The translations under genes and the position numbers were made by a program. From assembly GCA_946807835.1 (NCBI GenBank), contig OX327702.1, positions 14,756,001-14,820,000 of the forward strand: DNA of 64,000 nucleotides, in the 5' to 3' direction. The DNA is from Ailanthus altissimus (lineage: Eukaryota > Streptophyta > Magnoliopsida > Sapindales > Simaroubaceae). Of this stretch, positions 1 through 11,825 are shown piece by piece; within the stretch, counting starts at the first letter, position 1; every line of letters starts with the position of its first letter. Below the pieces are notes generated by a model. That model made no database searches. It saw only the letters and a program-made list of their open reading frames with translations, and was not told where the DNA came from.

Positions 1-545
1 TTGCAACGCATATCCTTAAAAAGAAACAGGTAACGATGAGAAACTAAGCATGGATCTCACAATGTCTACTAACATTCTATTTCTCCTTTTAGCAACACCA
101 TTTTGTTGTGGTGTTCCCGGAGATCTTCAAATTCTGCATCGAAGTATTCATCTCATCGATCAGATTATAGTGCTTTTAATGGTTTATTGAGTTGTTTCTC
201 ATATTCGGCTCGCAATTCTTTGAATGTTTTAAATGTTTTCATTTTTCTATGCATCAAATATATATAGCCATAGCAAGAACAATCATTAATAAAAGTGACA
301 AAATATTCGTATCCTCCTCTAGCTTGTACATTAATCAAACTAGATACATTCGAATGTACTAATTCTAAAGGTTCTTTGACCCTGTTGCCTTTTCCAGTAA
401 AAGGTCTTTTAGTCATTTTACCTTCCAAACAAGATTCGCAAAATGGTAAAGTACCAACCCTTAAACTATTTAAAGGTCTATCTTTTACTAATCGTTGTAC
501 CCTATTTAGGTTAATATGACCTAATCTAAGATGCCAAAGGAATAT
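1..545 (-). pseudogene. copia GAG-pre-integrase and integrase fragment
   Basis: The minus-strand translation begins with the GAG-pre-integrase signature LWHLRLGHINL (near 530), followed by a CESC pair, then the integrase core start ELVHSNVSSLI and the segment GGYEYFVTFINDCS. The open stretch 165-428 covers 87 codons. Left of 165 the frame breaks, yet the familiar GTPQQNGVAKRRNR segment holding the third catalytic (Glu) region is readable near 65-110, so a small deletion has removed sequence between the second Asp and this segment. The coding end is cut by the window edge. The first catalytic Asp is replaced (H-S-N instead of H-x-D). It would have encoded the DDE enzyme that inserts cDNA into the host chromosome; this copy cannot be functional. 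Confidence 0.85.
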
Positions 546-559
546 TTCATCATCAGAAA

Positions 560-1115
560 AAATCTTTGATTTCTTAGGTTTTGGTTATTCTAGCCTGAAC
601 ATTTCGGTATTAAGCAGTGTTTGTATTTCTGGCTATATGATATAAAGATTATTCTCTAAATTACTGAGTCATATATTCAAACTATTTCTAGAAATAAAAA
701 CTGAATTATTAATAAAAGAAATAGAATAGCAATGTTCTAAACATTTAGAGACAAAAATCAAATTTTGTCTAAAATTAAGAATATAATAAAAGTTTTGCAA
801 AATTAAAAAACAATCCCTAAACTTAAGCCTAACTACTCCCACTGCTTTAGCTAAAACAACAGCCCTGATACCCACTCGCATCATAAACTCGCCATCTGCC
901 AATGTCCGAGTAAAATCAATCATCTATAAAGAAGAACAAATATGTTAGTGGCCCCGAAGTCAACTACCCATGGGTATTCATTATTATCCACTAAACAAGC
1001 TTCAAGAACAAGTAAGTCATATTTACCTTTCTTTTTCTTCTTGAGCTCTTTTAGATAGAAGGTGTAATTCCTCTTCTAGTGGCTTTTCTTTTGACAATGG
1101 AAACATTTTCCTTTT
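560..1115 (-). pseudogene. copia zinc knuckle and aspartic protease remnant
   Basis: Near 1080-1110 the minus strand encodes CFHCQKKSH followed by a stop and KRNY, a decayed gag zinc knuckle (CX2CX4HX4C, last Cys now Tyr). Downstream comes LLVLEACLVDNNEYPW and VVDFGATNI, where the copia protease motif D-[ST]-G-A has become DFGA. The open stretch 669-923 carries the rest of the protease domain (VVRLKFRDCFLILQNFYYI), matching the same region of copia-2 near 11520-11580. The protease would have matured the gag-pol polyprotein. The knuckle stop and the Ser/Thr to Phe change indicate loss of function. Confidence 0.8.
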
Positions 1116-1835
1116 GCCTTGGTCTTATTGCTCTTGTTCTTCTTTTTAAGTTTGCCTTTTGATGAGCCATTTTCTCCATTATTCTTCTTTTTGTTTTTGA
1201 AAGAGGAAGGCTCTTTATCGGTAACATTTATCTCCCCTTATTTTTTAATATTAATGGATTCAAAGGTTTGGAGCTCATTGAGCAATTGACTAGTGTTAAA
1301 CATAAGTTTATTCATAAAATAGTTGCTCGTAAATGGAAGGAAACTCAAAGATAGGGTTTCTAAGATCATCCATACCTGCATACGCTCATCTATCTTTGCC
1401 CCGTGAATCTCAGCTTTGTTAAAATGAGCAATCATTTTAAGTACATGCTCAAGAACTGAGATTTCACTCTTTATCCTAGCATTAATAACGGTTTTTACCA
1501 CATCATATCGGGATTTCTTAGAAGGCTGCCCAAACATTACCTGAAGTGAATCCTACATTTCTTTTGCAGTTTTTCTATTCTCATGCGTACTCCTAAGCAC
1601 TTCAGACATGCCTACTAACAGGTAGCAGTGGGCTTTTTCATCAGCATTAAGCCAATGATCATATTACCTCTTAGCTTCTTGTGAAGCATTAAGAGCAGGC
1701 CTTAGAGGGCAACGTTCAGTGAGGACAAACCTTTAGTTCTTATAAACGAGTACGATGTTCATTGTACTTTTCTATTTCACAAAGTTTTCGATGGTTAATT
1801 TGCCATTGGACAATACTGTGATCAAGGTATTTGTC
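1116..1835 (-). pseudogene. copia gag (UBN2-type) remnant
   Basis: Minus-strand frames give the capsid-like gag of copia elements. The upstream part contains LNADEKAHCYLLVGMS near 1610-1660, and the open stretch 1238-1537 (99 codons) starts at MFGQPSKKSRYDVVK and continues with LEHVLKMIAHFNKAEIHG. The same protein, more decayed, is found in copia-2 at 10620-11130. Gag packages the RNA into virus-like particles. A stop before the MFGQPS segment and changes around 1540-1680 break it. The initiator Met could not be assigned because the N-terminus around 1750-1835 is degraded. Confidence 0.8.
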
Positions 1836-1839
1836 ATTT

Positions 1840-2410
1840 TGCTGAAAAAAATAAATAAATAAGCTAAATCATTCATACTCAAATATCATAACAATTATGC
1901 TATAACACTTTAAATATGATGTATGATGCAAAAGAATAAAGAAAACAACCCTAGAAAATCTCTATACCACGCCTACCAATATTCTGGGTATGGCCTTAAA
2001 GCCATGCTTGGCCTTGCTAGTGAGGCCTGCCAAATGTCAGTGGCTCCCTCAAGGGAGCCAATCTTCTCCAATAAGAAGAAAAGACGCCACCGCCACCGCT
2101 ACCACCGCTGCTTCTTATTCTTATTCTTCATCTGTGCTACACGCAAAAATTTAGCCAAGCTTTTAATTTCTTTTCCTTTTATGTTAAATGACAAAAATAC
2201 AAAATACAAAATTCCTATGCCCTTTATGGCTTATAAAAATGATCTGATTAATTCTATATCCAAAAAACCATATGATTAACGACGAACACCATCAATACAT
2301 ACAAGTATTTATACCATTTACCCCATGAATAAAAATATAACAACTATTAATATGTGCCTACCCATCAAGGACACAAAATAAAATTCGTAATTTCTAAATT
2401 AAAATAGACA
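1840..2410 (-). other. copia-1 untranslated leader
   Basis: AT-rich stretch between the primer-binding site and gag. It shares the block GGGTAGGCA...ATATTAAT with the sequence just right of the 5' LTR of copia-2 (9044-9070). I see no gene in it; the plus-strand open frame at 1923-2279 looks random. Confidence 0.6.
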
Positions 2411-2430
2411 TGAGCCTAGCTCTGATACCA
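2411..2430 (-). other. Primer-binding site, initiator Met tRNA
   Basis: The minus strand reads TGGTATCAGAGCTAGGCTCA. Its first 12 bases are the usual complement of the 3' end of plant initiator-methionine tRNA. It lies 2 bp inside the 5' LTR, as expected for the start of minus-strand DNA synthesis. Confidence 0.9.
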
Positions 2431-2432
2431 AT

Positions 2433-3765
2433 TGCAGGAATGATTTTAAAAATTTTTGTGTCTATTTTAATATAGTAATAAGATGGTATAAGAAAAATAC
2501 CTCAATCGTAAATTTTTATGAATATTTTTTTGTCATCACTAACAAATCTTTCACGCTGTATCTCCCATCAATAGACTACTCGTATGGGCAAGTTAATAAA
2601 TTGTAAAAGATTTAAATTCTATGTTCTAAATTTTTCTCTCTAGAAAAATTTAGCTCAAAAGAAGCACTAATATAAAATACGTAAAAGTTGTTCTAAAACT
2701 CATTTTTATAGCACAAGAATCCTTATGTTATCTAAACTCTTAATCCTAATAGGATTAGTATAAAATAATATCATTATATTATTTTAATTTAGATAATTAA
2801 AAAGATAAATATAATATCTAATATTATCTTTAATTAAATAATTTAGATAATTCATAATTATCTAATTATTTAATTTAATTAAATAATCTAATTACTTATT
2901 TAATTCCAGAACTATTATGGATTGGGTCAGTAATTGATTAAGCCTAACAAATTTAATCAAATTAAATATGGGCCAATAATTGGTCCTAATAAGTTTAATC
3001 AAATTAAACTTGGGCCAATTAATATTTTAGATTTAACAGTTAATTCAATAGTCAATTTCAGTGTTTATAGAGTTAGTATGGGGACCTGATGGACCTACAA
3101 AATTATGCTCTAATAAATGAAATCATTCGATTAAACTTTTTAATCAACAAGATGTTATTTATTGACTTTATATTACTCTACTAAAAATATAAAGTCGAAC
3201 TCTTAATTTTGCAGATATATTATAAAACAAAAAACTATCTTTGTTCATTTAATAATCATTTCATATAGATTAATCATCCACAAGTGTTCATAATTAGAGC
3301 TAAGTCGAGTGTCCCTTAACCTCTCTAATTACATCTTTATCCTAAATTCACATTGATCCTCTTTTGAACATTTAATTTGTGAAATTCACAAATTTATTCA
3401 CACATTGATCCTATATAATCAACATTAAACAGACTGCCTCTATTTTCTCTGTCAACACATAGAATGATCCGGATAAGACCATTATTTACAATATACAAAT
3501 GAACCGCACTTATAGTCTATCAAAATAAAGTTTCTATCTTCATTCAGACTATGAAAAAGTTTAGATTATTACACTTAAACTTAATCTTCTCGTATATAAC
3601 TATTATATACTAAGTTTAAGGTTACATATAATAATCAAGGAATTTCATTATATTTGAATAAAATAATCATAATTGCAAATATAATATTGAATGAATAACC
3701 TCTATTAATTATTTTCAGCAGTATTTAAATACAAATAATTATGCTTTTAAGGCACACTTCCAACA
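2433..3765 (-). repeat. copia-1 5' LTR
   Basis: The minus strand begins TGTTGGAAGTGTGCC at 3765 and ends with CCTGCA at 2433, giving TG...CA ends and 1333 bp. The first 150 bp match the LTR starts at 7366 and 14470 (both plus strand). Relative to those copies it lacks about 340 bp around 3400. The 5' flank is TTTTA; the partner LTR is outside the window, so the duplication cannot be tested. Confidence 0.9.
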
Positions 3766-4339
3766 TTTTAAGGTCCCTAAAAATTGTCAACGCCTTCGTG
3801 TCCACTGGTCACTTGGCAAACCAACAGTTAACAAACAACACTCCTACGTTGCATTACTGAAAGCCCTAGCACTTGTCAAATTTAAACAAAAACTTGACCA
3901 TCAAAATTAAAGACGACCTAGCATTCTCCAAAGCAATGCCATAACATTTTTGTATTCTGAATTCGAATAGTCTATACATCCAACACCCAGTGTTCTTGTA
4001 ATCATTGCCCTAGTATTCATCCAAAGTAAATGAACATCGCAGTGTTATAAAGAAAATGCAGCAGCATTCGTTCAAAAATTAGATTAAAACATCTATTTTC
4101 ACTAATTTCTTCACAAACTCTCAAAACTACTCACATTCCTCCCAACCTGAATTTAATTCAAGCTAGTACTCATTCAAATAAAACCTAAAACAACATTGTC
4201 CACCACCCAAGAATCGTTTTCACAAATTAAAACAACAAATCCGATCAAAACATCTAATTTCACCCAAAAATTGCCAATTCACATAAAACCACTATACCAT
4301 CACCTGATTTTCAAAATAGGCCCAAGAGAAGTCGACCCA

Positions 4340-5470
4340 TCGCTTCAAAATGTTCTTCTTATAACTCATTTGGTTTTGTATCTCAGAGCGCAGCGGATTA
4401 TTTCCACAACATGATCCTCCATAAATCCATCATGTATGAGAGAGGATTTAACTTGGATGAGGGGGGCTTCCTCAACATCATTTAGATGATATCAGAACAG
4501 AGATAAGAGAGCTTTTGCAAGACACCTACTGTTGAGGTGGTATGCAGTTTTAAAGATTTCTACACGAACACGGAATAGCATGTTACTGAGTGAGGGTTCG
4601 AAGAAAGATGCTTTATTTTGACTACGACACGATCAATAAGTTATTTGGGCTACCGATTGATTATTTGGACTAGTATCTAGATATTGCAAAGGATTTGGAC
4701 TATGAGCTTATCATTAAGATATTATGCTAGCTCGATACATCGTGGAGGACTACGAAGGTCTTCTAATGAACTTCAAGTCCACCACCTTAACTAGGGATGC
4801 TAAGGCATGTACGTGTTTATTTCTTCTTGTATTATGCCGGTGATGCACACTAGGGACATCACCAATTCGAGGTTGGTGTTTTTAAATGATATTATAACTG
4901 GGCGGTCAATCAATATTTGGAGGATCTTGCAGCGGAAGATCTTAGCTTGCTCTAGACTAGCTAAGAATAGCTTTTGTCTATCGTCACTCATCACATCCCT
5001 CAGTGCCTAAGCTAAAGTCCATTGGGAGGCACAAGAGGATCTTATCCATCTAGCTAAGGCAATTTTGACAACACTATTTAGAAGTTGCAGACTGTAGAGA
5101 GTTAAAGGGAGCCACTACAGCAGCTAGCACAATCACTATCGGTAACAGATAATCCAATAGAGCCCTCATCCTTCTCTCAACTAATAGCAGCCACTTCATC
5201 AAGGAATAGGACAGTTGGGGCCAGACTAACTCATTTGGAGGCCTAGTCTTAAGAGAATAGGAGGGGTTTAGCAGGACTTCATTAGAAGTTTAGAGATTTT
5301 AGGGATTGTTAGTTCCAGTGGATCTAATTGTGCATCGTATACTAATAGATGGATATTAGTCACATCTTGCCTATACAGTCAGCATCCCTAGCACCAACTC
5401 CATTATCGCCAAAGGATGAGAAGACAACTATCTATGAGGATTTAGGCTTCAATGCCTCAATCTAGATGAC
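4340..5470 (+). pseudogene. Putative plant transposon protein (PTP-like)
   Basis: Frame-shifting translation gives an N-terminal AADYFHNMILHKSIMYERGF, then a segment with FYTNTE, and then the best-preserved part at 4807-5010: ISSCIMPVMHTRDITNSR, NDIITGRSINI, QRKILACSRLAKNSF and SLITSLSA. The block of the form 'IMPV.HTSDIT....LYAIMTGRSI.IG.IL..NILAC' recurs at 28370-28490 and at 33787-34035 on the other strand. It matches what I know as the 'putative plant transposon protein' domain, widespread in plant repeat annotation but of unknown function. Many stops rule out a working protein. An overlapping minus-strand open frame (4800-4994) is a shadow. Confidence 0.65.
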
Positions 5471-6988
5471 TTGTCCAGAGATCCCTAGATCTTCGGAGAA
5501 GTGTTTTAGTTCCATATTTTTTAACTGTCATAGAAACTATGCCTGATTTTATATTTGGGGCTGGAAAACATTTCTTATTTGTGTTAGGAATCTAGATTCT
5601 TGCCTTGTTTTGTGTTCCTTTTATTTTATGTCTTTACTTTATGTGTGTTATGTTATAATTTATATCTCTTACAATGAAAAGAAATGCATAAGTAATATGA
5701 GTTGTCTTTCATTTAAAGATCTTATGTTATATTACCATGTTTTCTTCCTTGTGTTGGGTTGGTTTGATCATTACTTGTCCCTAATGAGAAATTTGATTGA
5801 AGCATTTAACTTTTCAACTCCCTAAGAAATGGTTTATACTTGAAATGATGCATGCACCATCAACTAGAAGAAATTCAACCTTAGTTGTGATCACTAACTT
5901 TTGAGCACTTATGTAAGCTTGTGTTAGTTGAGTTATGCCTAGATGAAGCTCATGGTTAAGTAGTATACTTTGATCTCAATGATCAAGTATACTAGAACTA
6001 GTTTGACTACAACTCGAGGCGAAATCATAGAAAAAGTATGAATAAAGAAATAAAATTAGATAATTTTTAGATTGTTTGAACTTTACTAGCCTACCTTGAA
6101 TTTACATTGACTCTTAGTCTCCCTATTTGAGCATGTATTATCCTTATTATTGAATAACTGCATTACAAGCCTAAGCCATAAGTTCAAATACCCTTAACAC
6201 TGTGAACATAGAGCTCATTGAGAAATGTTGGGATTGTGTTGAGTTAGGTAGTGTAGAAGTGGAAAAACTTCAAAATGTGGTAAGTAAGTGCCATATTAAG
6301 TGAGTATAGACTCTAGGTTTGGGGGAGTAATGCCAATTTATTGGTTTTTATCCAAAAAAAAAACTCTTGTATTAATAAATATTAGTTTTGGGTTAAAAGG
6401 TCTAAGCTTGGTAGGAAAATTTAAAAGTGAAAGTAGAAAGTTCAAAGTGGTAGCCAATAAGGTTTTGTGTTCATGATGTGAAATAAGCCAAAATCCTATC
6501 TAAATATCCTACCTTTACCCTGGCGTTACATTACAAGTCGATAAAAGTCTTAATCGATCTTTATTTATATGTATCCCTACATTATTGAAGAGTTGTATGA
6601 AAAATTAACATATGGTAGTGTCTTGTAATTAAAGTATGTCAAGACAACATTTTTCTGTGCAAACTTAAGTTATTTAGCCAATGTAGGTTAAATTCAAATA
6701 ACATTTTCCTATTTCACACATGCATGGTTGATCACTTGTAAGGGAGAAGGAAAGTACTTAATTATGGTGTTTGTGGATTGTTGAGATTTATTTATCTTTT
6801 TTGAATGAGTTGAAGTTGAGTAGGATAGTCATTAAGACTATTAAGTGACCATAAACACAATCCGACCATGCCATAGCTTTCTTATGTTTTTTAAATTTTA
6901 TGATTACTTTTACTTTTTGGTTTTTTGTTAGTTAGTTAGTGTCTTGGGCGTGTTATTGTTTGTCTGTTATTGTTCAAGCATGAACAAT
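5471..6988 (+). other. 3' internal region of PTP-like copy A
   Basis: AT-rich, no convincing gene. It includes a GTGGAAAA...GAGTATA...TTTGGGGGAGT block at about 6250-6330 whose counterpart lies on the minus strand at 30690-30770, which supports one element family. The 71-codon frame at 5610-5825 has no recognisable features. Confidence 0.5.
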
Positions 6989-7365
6989 TATCTAAGATTG
7001 GAGAAATTTAATGACCGTGAATTACATATACATTTTAAACTTAGATTTTTTTCATTCTCAAGTAATTTCATAATACTTTTGCATCCAATTGTTAATTTGC
7101 AAGATGAATCATAAAATGTCCTAGGATAGACATTAGAAGGAAAAATACCAAAATTGGTGCCAAAAAGTGAAAATTCAAATAAGGTAGTGCAAAAAAGGAT
7201 GAACGCCCTAATCTCTTTACCAACGCTTTCATCAAAATGGATGGATGTTTGAGCATTCAAATACAAATGCCCTTATGTTTTTGGAACAGATGAACGTTAT
7301 GGCATAAGTAGAGGAAAGAAGTTGTGTAAATTATAGAGCATATCTAAGGCAGCCAATACTCTCGC
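6989..7365 (+). repeat. Start of 3' LTR of PTP-like copy A, with polypurine-like tract
   Basis: GAACAATTATCTAAGATTGG followed by AGAAAT resembles the motif before the 3' LTR of Athila-type elements. The next about 90 bp (AACTTAGATTTTTTTCATTC and on) align by eye with the minus-strand LTR at 29870-29990. The LTR is cut at 7366 by copia-2. Confidence 0.5.
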
Positions 7366-9020
7366 TATTAGGAGTGTGCCCTAAAAGCATAATTATTTAT
7401 ATTTAGATACTGTTAAAAATAAATAATAGAGGTTATTCATTCAATTTTATGTTTGCAATTTTGATTTCTTTTATTCAAATATCATGAAATTCCTTAATTA
7501 TTATATGTAACCCTAAACTTGGTAAATAATAGTTATATACAAGAGGATTTAATTTAAGCATAATAGTTTAAACAAGTCTTTAATTTGAATGAAGGTGAAG
7601 ACTTCATGTTGATAGACTATAAATGCGGTCCATTTATATATTCTATACAATGGTCTTATCTGGATCATTTTATATGGTGACATAGAAAATAGAGGCGCTT
7701 TGTATAATGTTGATTATATAGGATTGGACAACGATAAAATTAATTCTCTGTTAATCTTTGTTAGTAAATAAAATGTATTTTGTCACAATATAATCATATA
7801 TAGATTAATGTTAATCCTGAGTAATTAATGAAGTCATATTTATTTAATTATATTTATTAATTTACAAGGGAAAGACTGTAAAAGATTTTCAGTCAATTAC
7901 TAAGTATTTTATAAATATAACAAAATAGATGACTGGAAACATCTCTTACAGATATGGAATTCACTCATTTTGTAAAGAAAGATAAGTTGTTCCTTTGATA
8001 ATTAATTCTAGTCTTGAACATAATGAGTGCTTAGTTTTTTTAAGATTTAAAAAATAAATAAATTTGTGAATTTCACAAATTAAATGTTCAAATGAGAATT
8101 AAGGATAAAGATGTAATTAGAGAGGTTAATGAACGCTTGACCTAGCTCTAATTATAAACACTTGTGGAGGATTGATATTTATAAAATGATTATTAAATGG
8201 ACAAAAATAATTTTTTATTTTATACTTTATCTGTAAATTAAAAGTTCAACTCTACATTTTTAGTGGAGTAATATAAAGTCAATTATTAAAATCATATTGA
8301 TTAAAGAATTTAATCAAATGATTTAATTTATAAGAGCTTAATTTTGTAGATCCATCAGGTGCCCATACTAGCTCCATAAACATTAAAATATACTATAGAA
8401 TTATTGTTGGATCTAAAATATTAATTAGCCCAAGTTTAATTTGATTAAACTTATTAGGACCAATTAATTAATTGATTCATGTTTGATTTGATTAAACTCA
8501 TTAGGTTTAATCACTTGTTGGCCTAATCCATATTGGCTATTGAATTAAATAAATAATTAGATTATTTATAAATTAGATAATTAAATTATCAGGATAATTT
8601 TGAATTATCTAAATTATTTAATTGAAGAAAATATAAGATATTATCATAATTCTTAGGAGATAAAGATTTATCCTTTAATTATCTAAATTAAAATAATATA
8701 AAAATATTATTTTATCCTGATCCTATTAAGATTAAGAGTTTAGATAAAATAAAGATTCTTACATTATAAAAATAGATTATTAGAATCACTTTTATGTATT
8801 CTTATTTCGTGCTTCCTTATAGGCTAATTTTTTTCTAGAGACAAAAATTTAAGAAGACAAAAATTAAGATCTTTTGTAATTTATCAACTCTCTCACACGA
8901 GTAGTCTATTAGTGGGAGATACAACATGGAAGATTTGCTAGTGTTAACAGAAAATATTTGTGAAAAATTCACGATTGATGTATTTTTCTCATACATTCTT
9001 GTTACTAAATTAAAATAGAC
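7366..9020 (+). repeat. copia-2 5' LTR
   Basis: It starts TATTAGGAGTGTGCC, aligned with TGTTGGAAGTGTGCC of copia-1, so the terminal TGTT has mutated. It includes the 340-bp segment that copia-1 lacks. The end is uncertain because the boundary with the primer-binding site is deleted; I place it near the AAATAGACATAAAAATTT segment at 9011-9032. Confidence 0.8.
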
Positions 9021-10560
9021 ATAAAAATTTAATTTTGTATTCTTAATGGGTAGGCATATATTAATGATGGTTTTGTTTTATTATTATTAATGAGATGAAT
9101 GGTTATAAATTATTATATGGTCTTTTGGATTTAGATTTATTAGATCAATTTTTGTAAGCCATAAAGGGTATATGATTTTTTTATTATTATTGTAATTAAA
9201 AAAATAAAAAATTATATGAGATATAATTATTTTTTTAGAGAATAATAAAATACAATTCTATGATATAATTGTTTTTTTGGAGAATAATAAAATATACTAT
9301 ATGAAATATAAATATATTTTATTAGGACAATAAGGATTACTCAAGGAGAAGAAGCTACAAGAAATTCAAGATTATTTTTTTTATTTTTATATTTTATTTC
9401 CTTTTCATAGAAATCCAAAAGACTCGGTCTACACCAATATTTTATATTTTATTTTATGTGATTATTTATATTATAAAATATGTTCATGCATTATAACATG
9501 CCATTTAAATCTAATGTGTGCCTACTCAATGCATTATAATATGCTATGAATATATGTGTTATTATTTTTTTTCTAAAATAGTTTTAGTTTCGAATTAATA
9601 AAAATGACACATAATATACCAATTAGTTATTAGATTTATTAAAATAGTTTTAATTTATCTAATGAGCAATTATTATTTTTAATTAGATTAAAATTAATTA
9701 ATTTCATAATTTGTACAAATAATGTTAATTAGATTTAATTAGTTGAATCCAGTAATTCACATTGGACTAACTAAGCATATTATAATAAATATTTTATTAA
9801 AATTATAAATCTTAGTTACTCATATAATGAATTAGATTTTTTAGTGTACAAATCTAGTAATTTATTTAAGTGTTAATAGGATTACATTCTAAAAATACTT
9901 AGAATAAAACCTAATGATCAATAATTGACTATCAGCAATAGTTTTCACTAAGATTATAACATATGCGATGTTTTATAAAATAAAACCCTACAACATAAAA
10001 TAGTAAGTAAGAGAGGGTTAAATGATAATTTGACCCATGGTCTGCATTGTTAGTTTAATAATGTGAAAACTAAGTGGCCCCTTATAACGGCTTTACTTTC
10101 GTTCTCCCTAAGGAGGGTGTCCGTTTAAACCAATATCAAGATTAACTTCTATGAGATAAAATCCATGGACGTATTTCAAAATTTACTTATCCAACGACAG
10201 CAATTTTAGAGTTAAGTCTAAGGAATTTGAAACGATGCATCACACTTACATAAATATAATTATATAGATAATCATATTTAGACCAAAATAAATGGTAGTT
10301 AATTAATGTAGAAGTTATGAGATAACTTGAAAACATTAATTAATTGAGATTGTCTCATTATAATTTGAAATTGATTTAATTTACCCTACGACGGCATATC
10401 AATTTTGGTAAATTAGATTATCGTGGTGTAAAATTTTTCTTATGGTTTTTACCTTTATTCTTTTGACTTATGCATCATGTTTAAAGTTTTATACTATAAT
10501 TATAATGATATCTGAGCTTGAATGACAAATCCCTTTATCACAATATTATCCAATGATAAA
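9021..10560 (+). other. copia-2 leader without gene
   Basis: AT-rich leader between the 5' LTR and gag. No open frame with recognisable content was seen. No TGGTATCA primer-binding site was found near its left end. Confidence 0.6.
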
Positions 10561-10599
10561 TTAATCCGCAAAAACTTTATAAACTAGAAAAGTACAATA

Positions 10600-11340
10600 A
10601 ACATCGCACTCGTCTATGAGAACCAAATGTTTGTCCTTACTAATCGTTGCTTTCCAAGGCCTGCTCTTAATGTTTCATAAGAAGCTAAAGAGTAATATGA
10701 TCATGGGCTTGATGCCGATGAAAAAGCCCGCTGCTACGTGTTATAAGGCTTATCTGAAGTGTATAGGAGTAAGCATGAGAAGATGAAAATCGCAAATGAA
10801 ATATTAGATTCACTTAAGGTAATGTTTGGGTAGCCTTTTGAGAAATCTTGGCATAATGCGGTGAAAGCCATTATTAATCCTAGGATAAAGAGTGGAACCT
10901 TAATTCGTGAGCATGTACTTGAAATGATTGCTCATTTTAATAAAGCTAATATTCACTAGGTAGAGATAGATAAGCATACGCAGGTAGGGATAATCTTGGA
11001 AACCCTATCTCCAGTTTCCTTCCATTTACTAGCCACTATTTTATAAACAAACTTGGTTTAACAAGACTCGGTTGCTTAATGAGCTCCAAACCTTTGAATT
11101 CATCAATATTGAGAAACAAAGCGAGGTAAATATTGCTGATAAAGATTCTTCCTCTTCCAAGGAAAAAAAAGGAATAATGTAGGAAGTGGCTCATTAAAAG
11201 AAAAACCTAAAAAGAAGAACAAGAGCAAAAAGACCAAGGAAAAAGGAAAATATTTCCATTGTCAACAAGAAGGCCATTGGAAGAGGAATTCCATTATCTG
11301 TCTAGAAGAACTCAAAAAGAAAACGAAAGGTAAATGTGAT
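10600..11340 (+). pseudogene. copia-2 gag with zinc knuckle remnant
   Basis: Translation in several frames gives ADEKARCY-like sequence near 10715-10740, then a stop-interrupted capsid region matching the gag of copia-1 (EHVLEMIAHFNKANI near 10910-10950). A lysine-rich linker at 11160-11250 leads to YFHCQQEGHWKRNS near 11251-11292, a zinc knuckle whose first and last Cys are replaced. Downstream, EELKKKTKGKCDLLVLEACL leads into the protease. More decayed than its counterpart at 1116-1835. Confidence 0.8.
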
Positions 11341-11825
11341 TTACTTGTTCTTGAAGCTTGTTTAGTGGATAATAATGAATATCCATGGGTAGTTGCCTCT
11401 AGGGCCACTAATTATGTTTGCTTTTCTTTATAGGTAATTGATTCTTCTCGGATATTGGTAAATAAAGAGTTTACGATGTGGGTGGATATCGGGACTGTTG
11501 TTTTAGCTAAAATAGTGGCAGTAGTTAGGCTTAGGTTTAGGGATTGTTCTTTAATTTTGCAAGATGTTTATTATATTATTGATTTTAGATGAAATTTAAT
11601 TTCTATCTCTAAATGTTTAGAACATTGTTATTCCATTTTGTTTTTAATAATAATTCAGTTTTTATTTCTGAAAATGGTTTGAATATAAGCATTGGTCATT
11701 TAGATAATGATCTTTATATCCTACACTTAGAAACGCAAACAATATTTAACACTGAAATGTTCAAGCTAGAACAACCAAAATCTAAGAAACAAAGAATTTC
11801 TCTTGATGACAAAACATTCCTTTAA
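11341..11825 (+). pseudogene. copia-2 protease remnant
   Basis: LLVLEACLVDNNEYPWVVAS is readable at 11340-11400, followed by RATNYV, where the protease active site D-[ST]-G-A has been lost (A-S-R-A). VVRLRFRDCSLILQDVYYI follows at about 11520-11580. A 70-codon open stretch at 11613-11825 continues the polyprotein (ISENGLNISIGHLDNDLYIL). The missing catalytic Asp shows that it is inactive. Confidence 0.75.

Larger units (their letters stand above)
1..3765 (-). mobile_element. Ty1/copia element, 5' part (copia-1)
   Basis: Reading leftwards from 3765, the minus strand shows a 5' LTR, an initiator-Met primer-binding site, a leader of about 0.6 kb, gag, zinc knuckle, protease, GAG-pre-integrase and integrase. 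The window edge cuts it inside integrase, so reverse transcriptase, RNase H and the 3' LTR lie outside. It belongs to the same family as copia-2 (7366-15797): LTR ends, gag and integrase segments align by eye over long stretches. Stops and frameshifts break every frame, so it is a non-autonomous relic. Its LTR lacks about 340 bp present in the LTR of copia-2. Confidence 0.9.
3766..7365 (+). mobile_element. PTP-like transposon remnant, copy A
   Basis: A stretch between two copia copies. It contains a decayed putative-plant-transposon-protein reading frame (4340-5470), then a long non-coding 3' region with TTTGGGGGAGT (6318-6328), then a tract near 6990 resembling a polypurine tract, and the start of an LTR. 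The same order of parts, inverted, is seen at 28500-34760. I read it as a member of a non-autonomous LTR family related to Athila/Tat elements. No gag or pol was found. Copia-2 interrupts its right end at 7366. Confidence 0.55.

Noticed and set aside
1923..2279. 118-codon plus-strand open frame
   Set aside because: Antisense within the copia-1 leader, with a homopolymer-like RHRHRYHR stretch from a short repeat; no recognisable domain.
2411..2430. Possible tRNA gene from the TGGTATCAGAGC match
   Set aside because: Only the 3' tRNA complement is present next to an LTR; no cloverleaf. It is a primer-binding site.
6988..7266. 92-codon minus-strand frame
   Set aside because: Antisense to the LTR start of PTP-like copy A; no family match.
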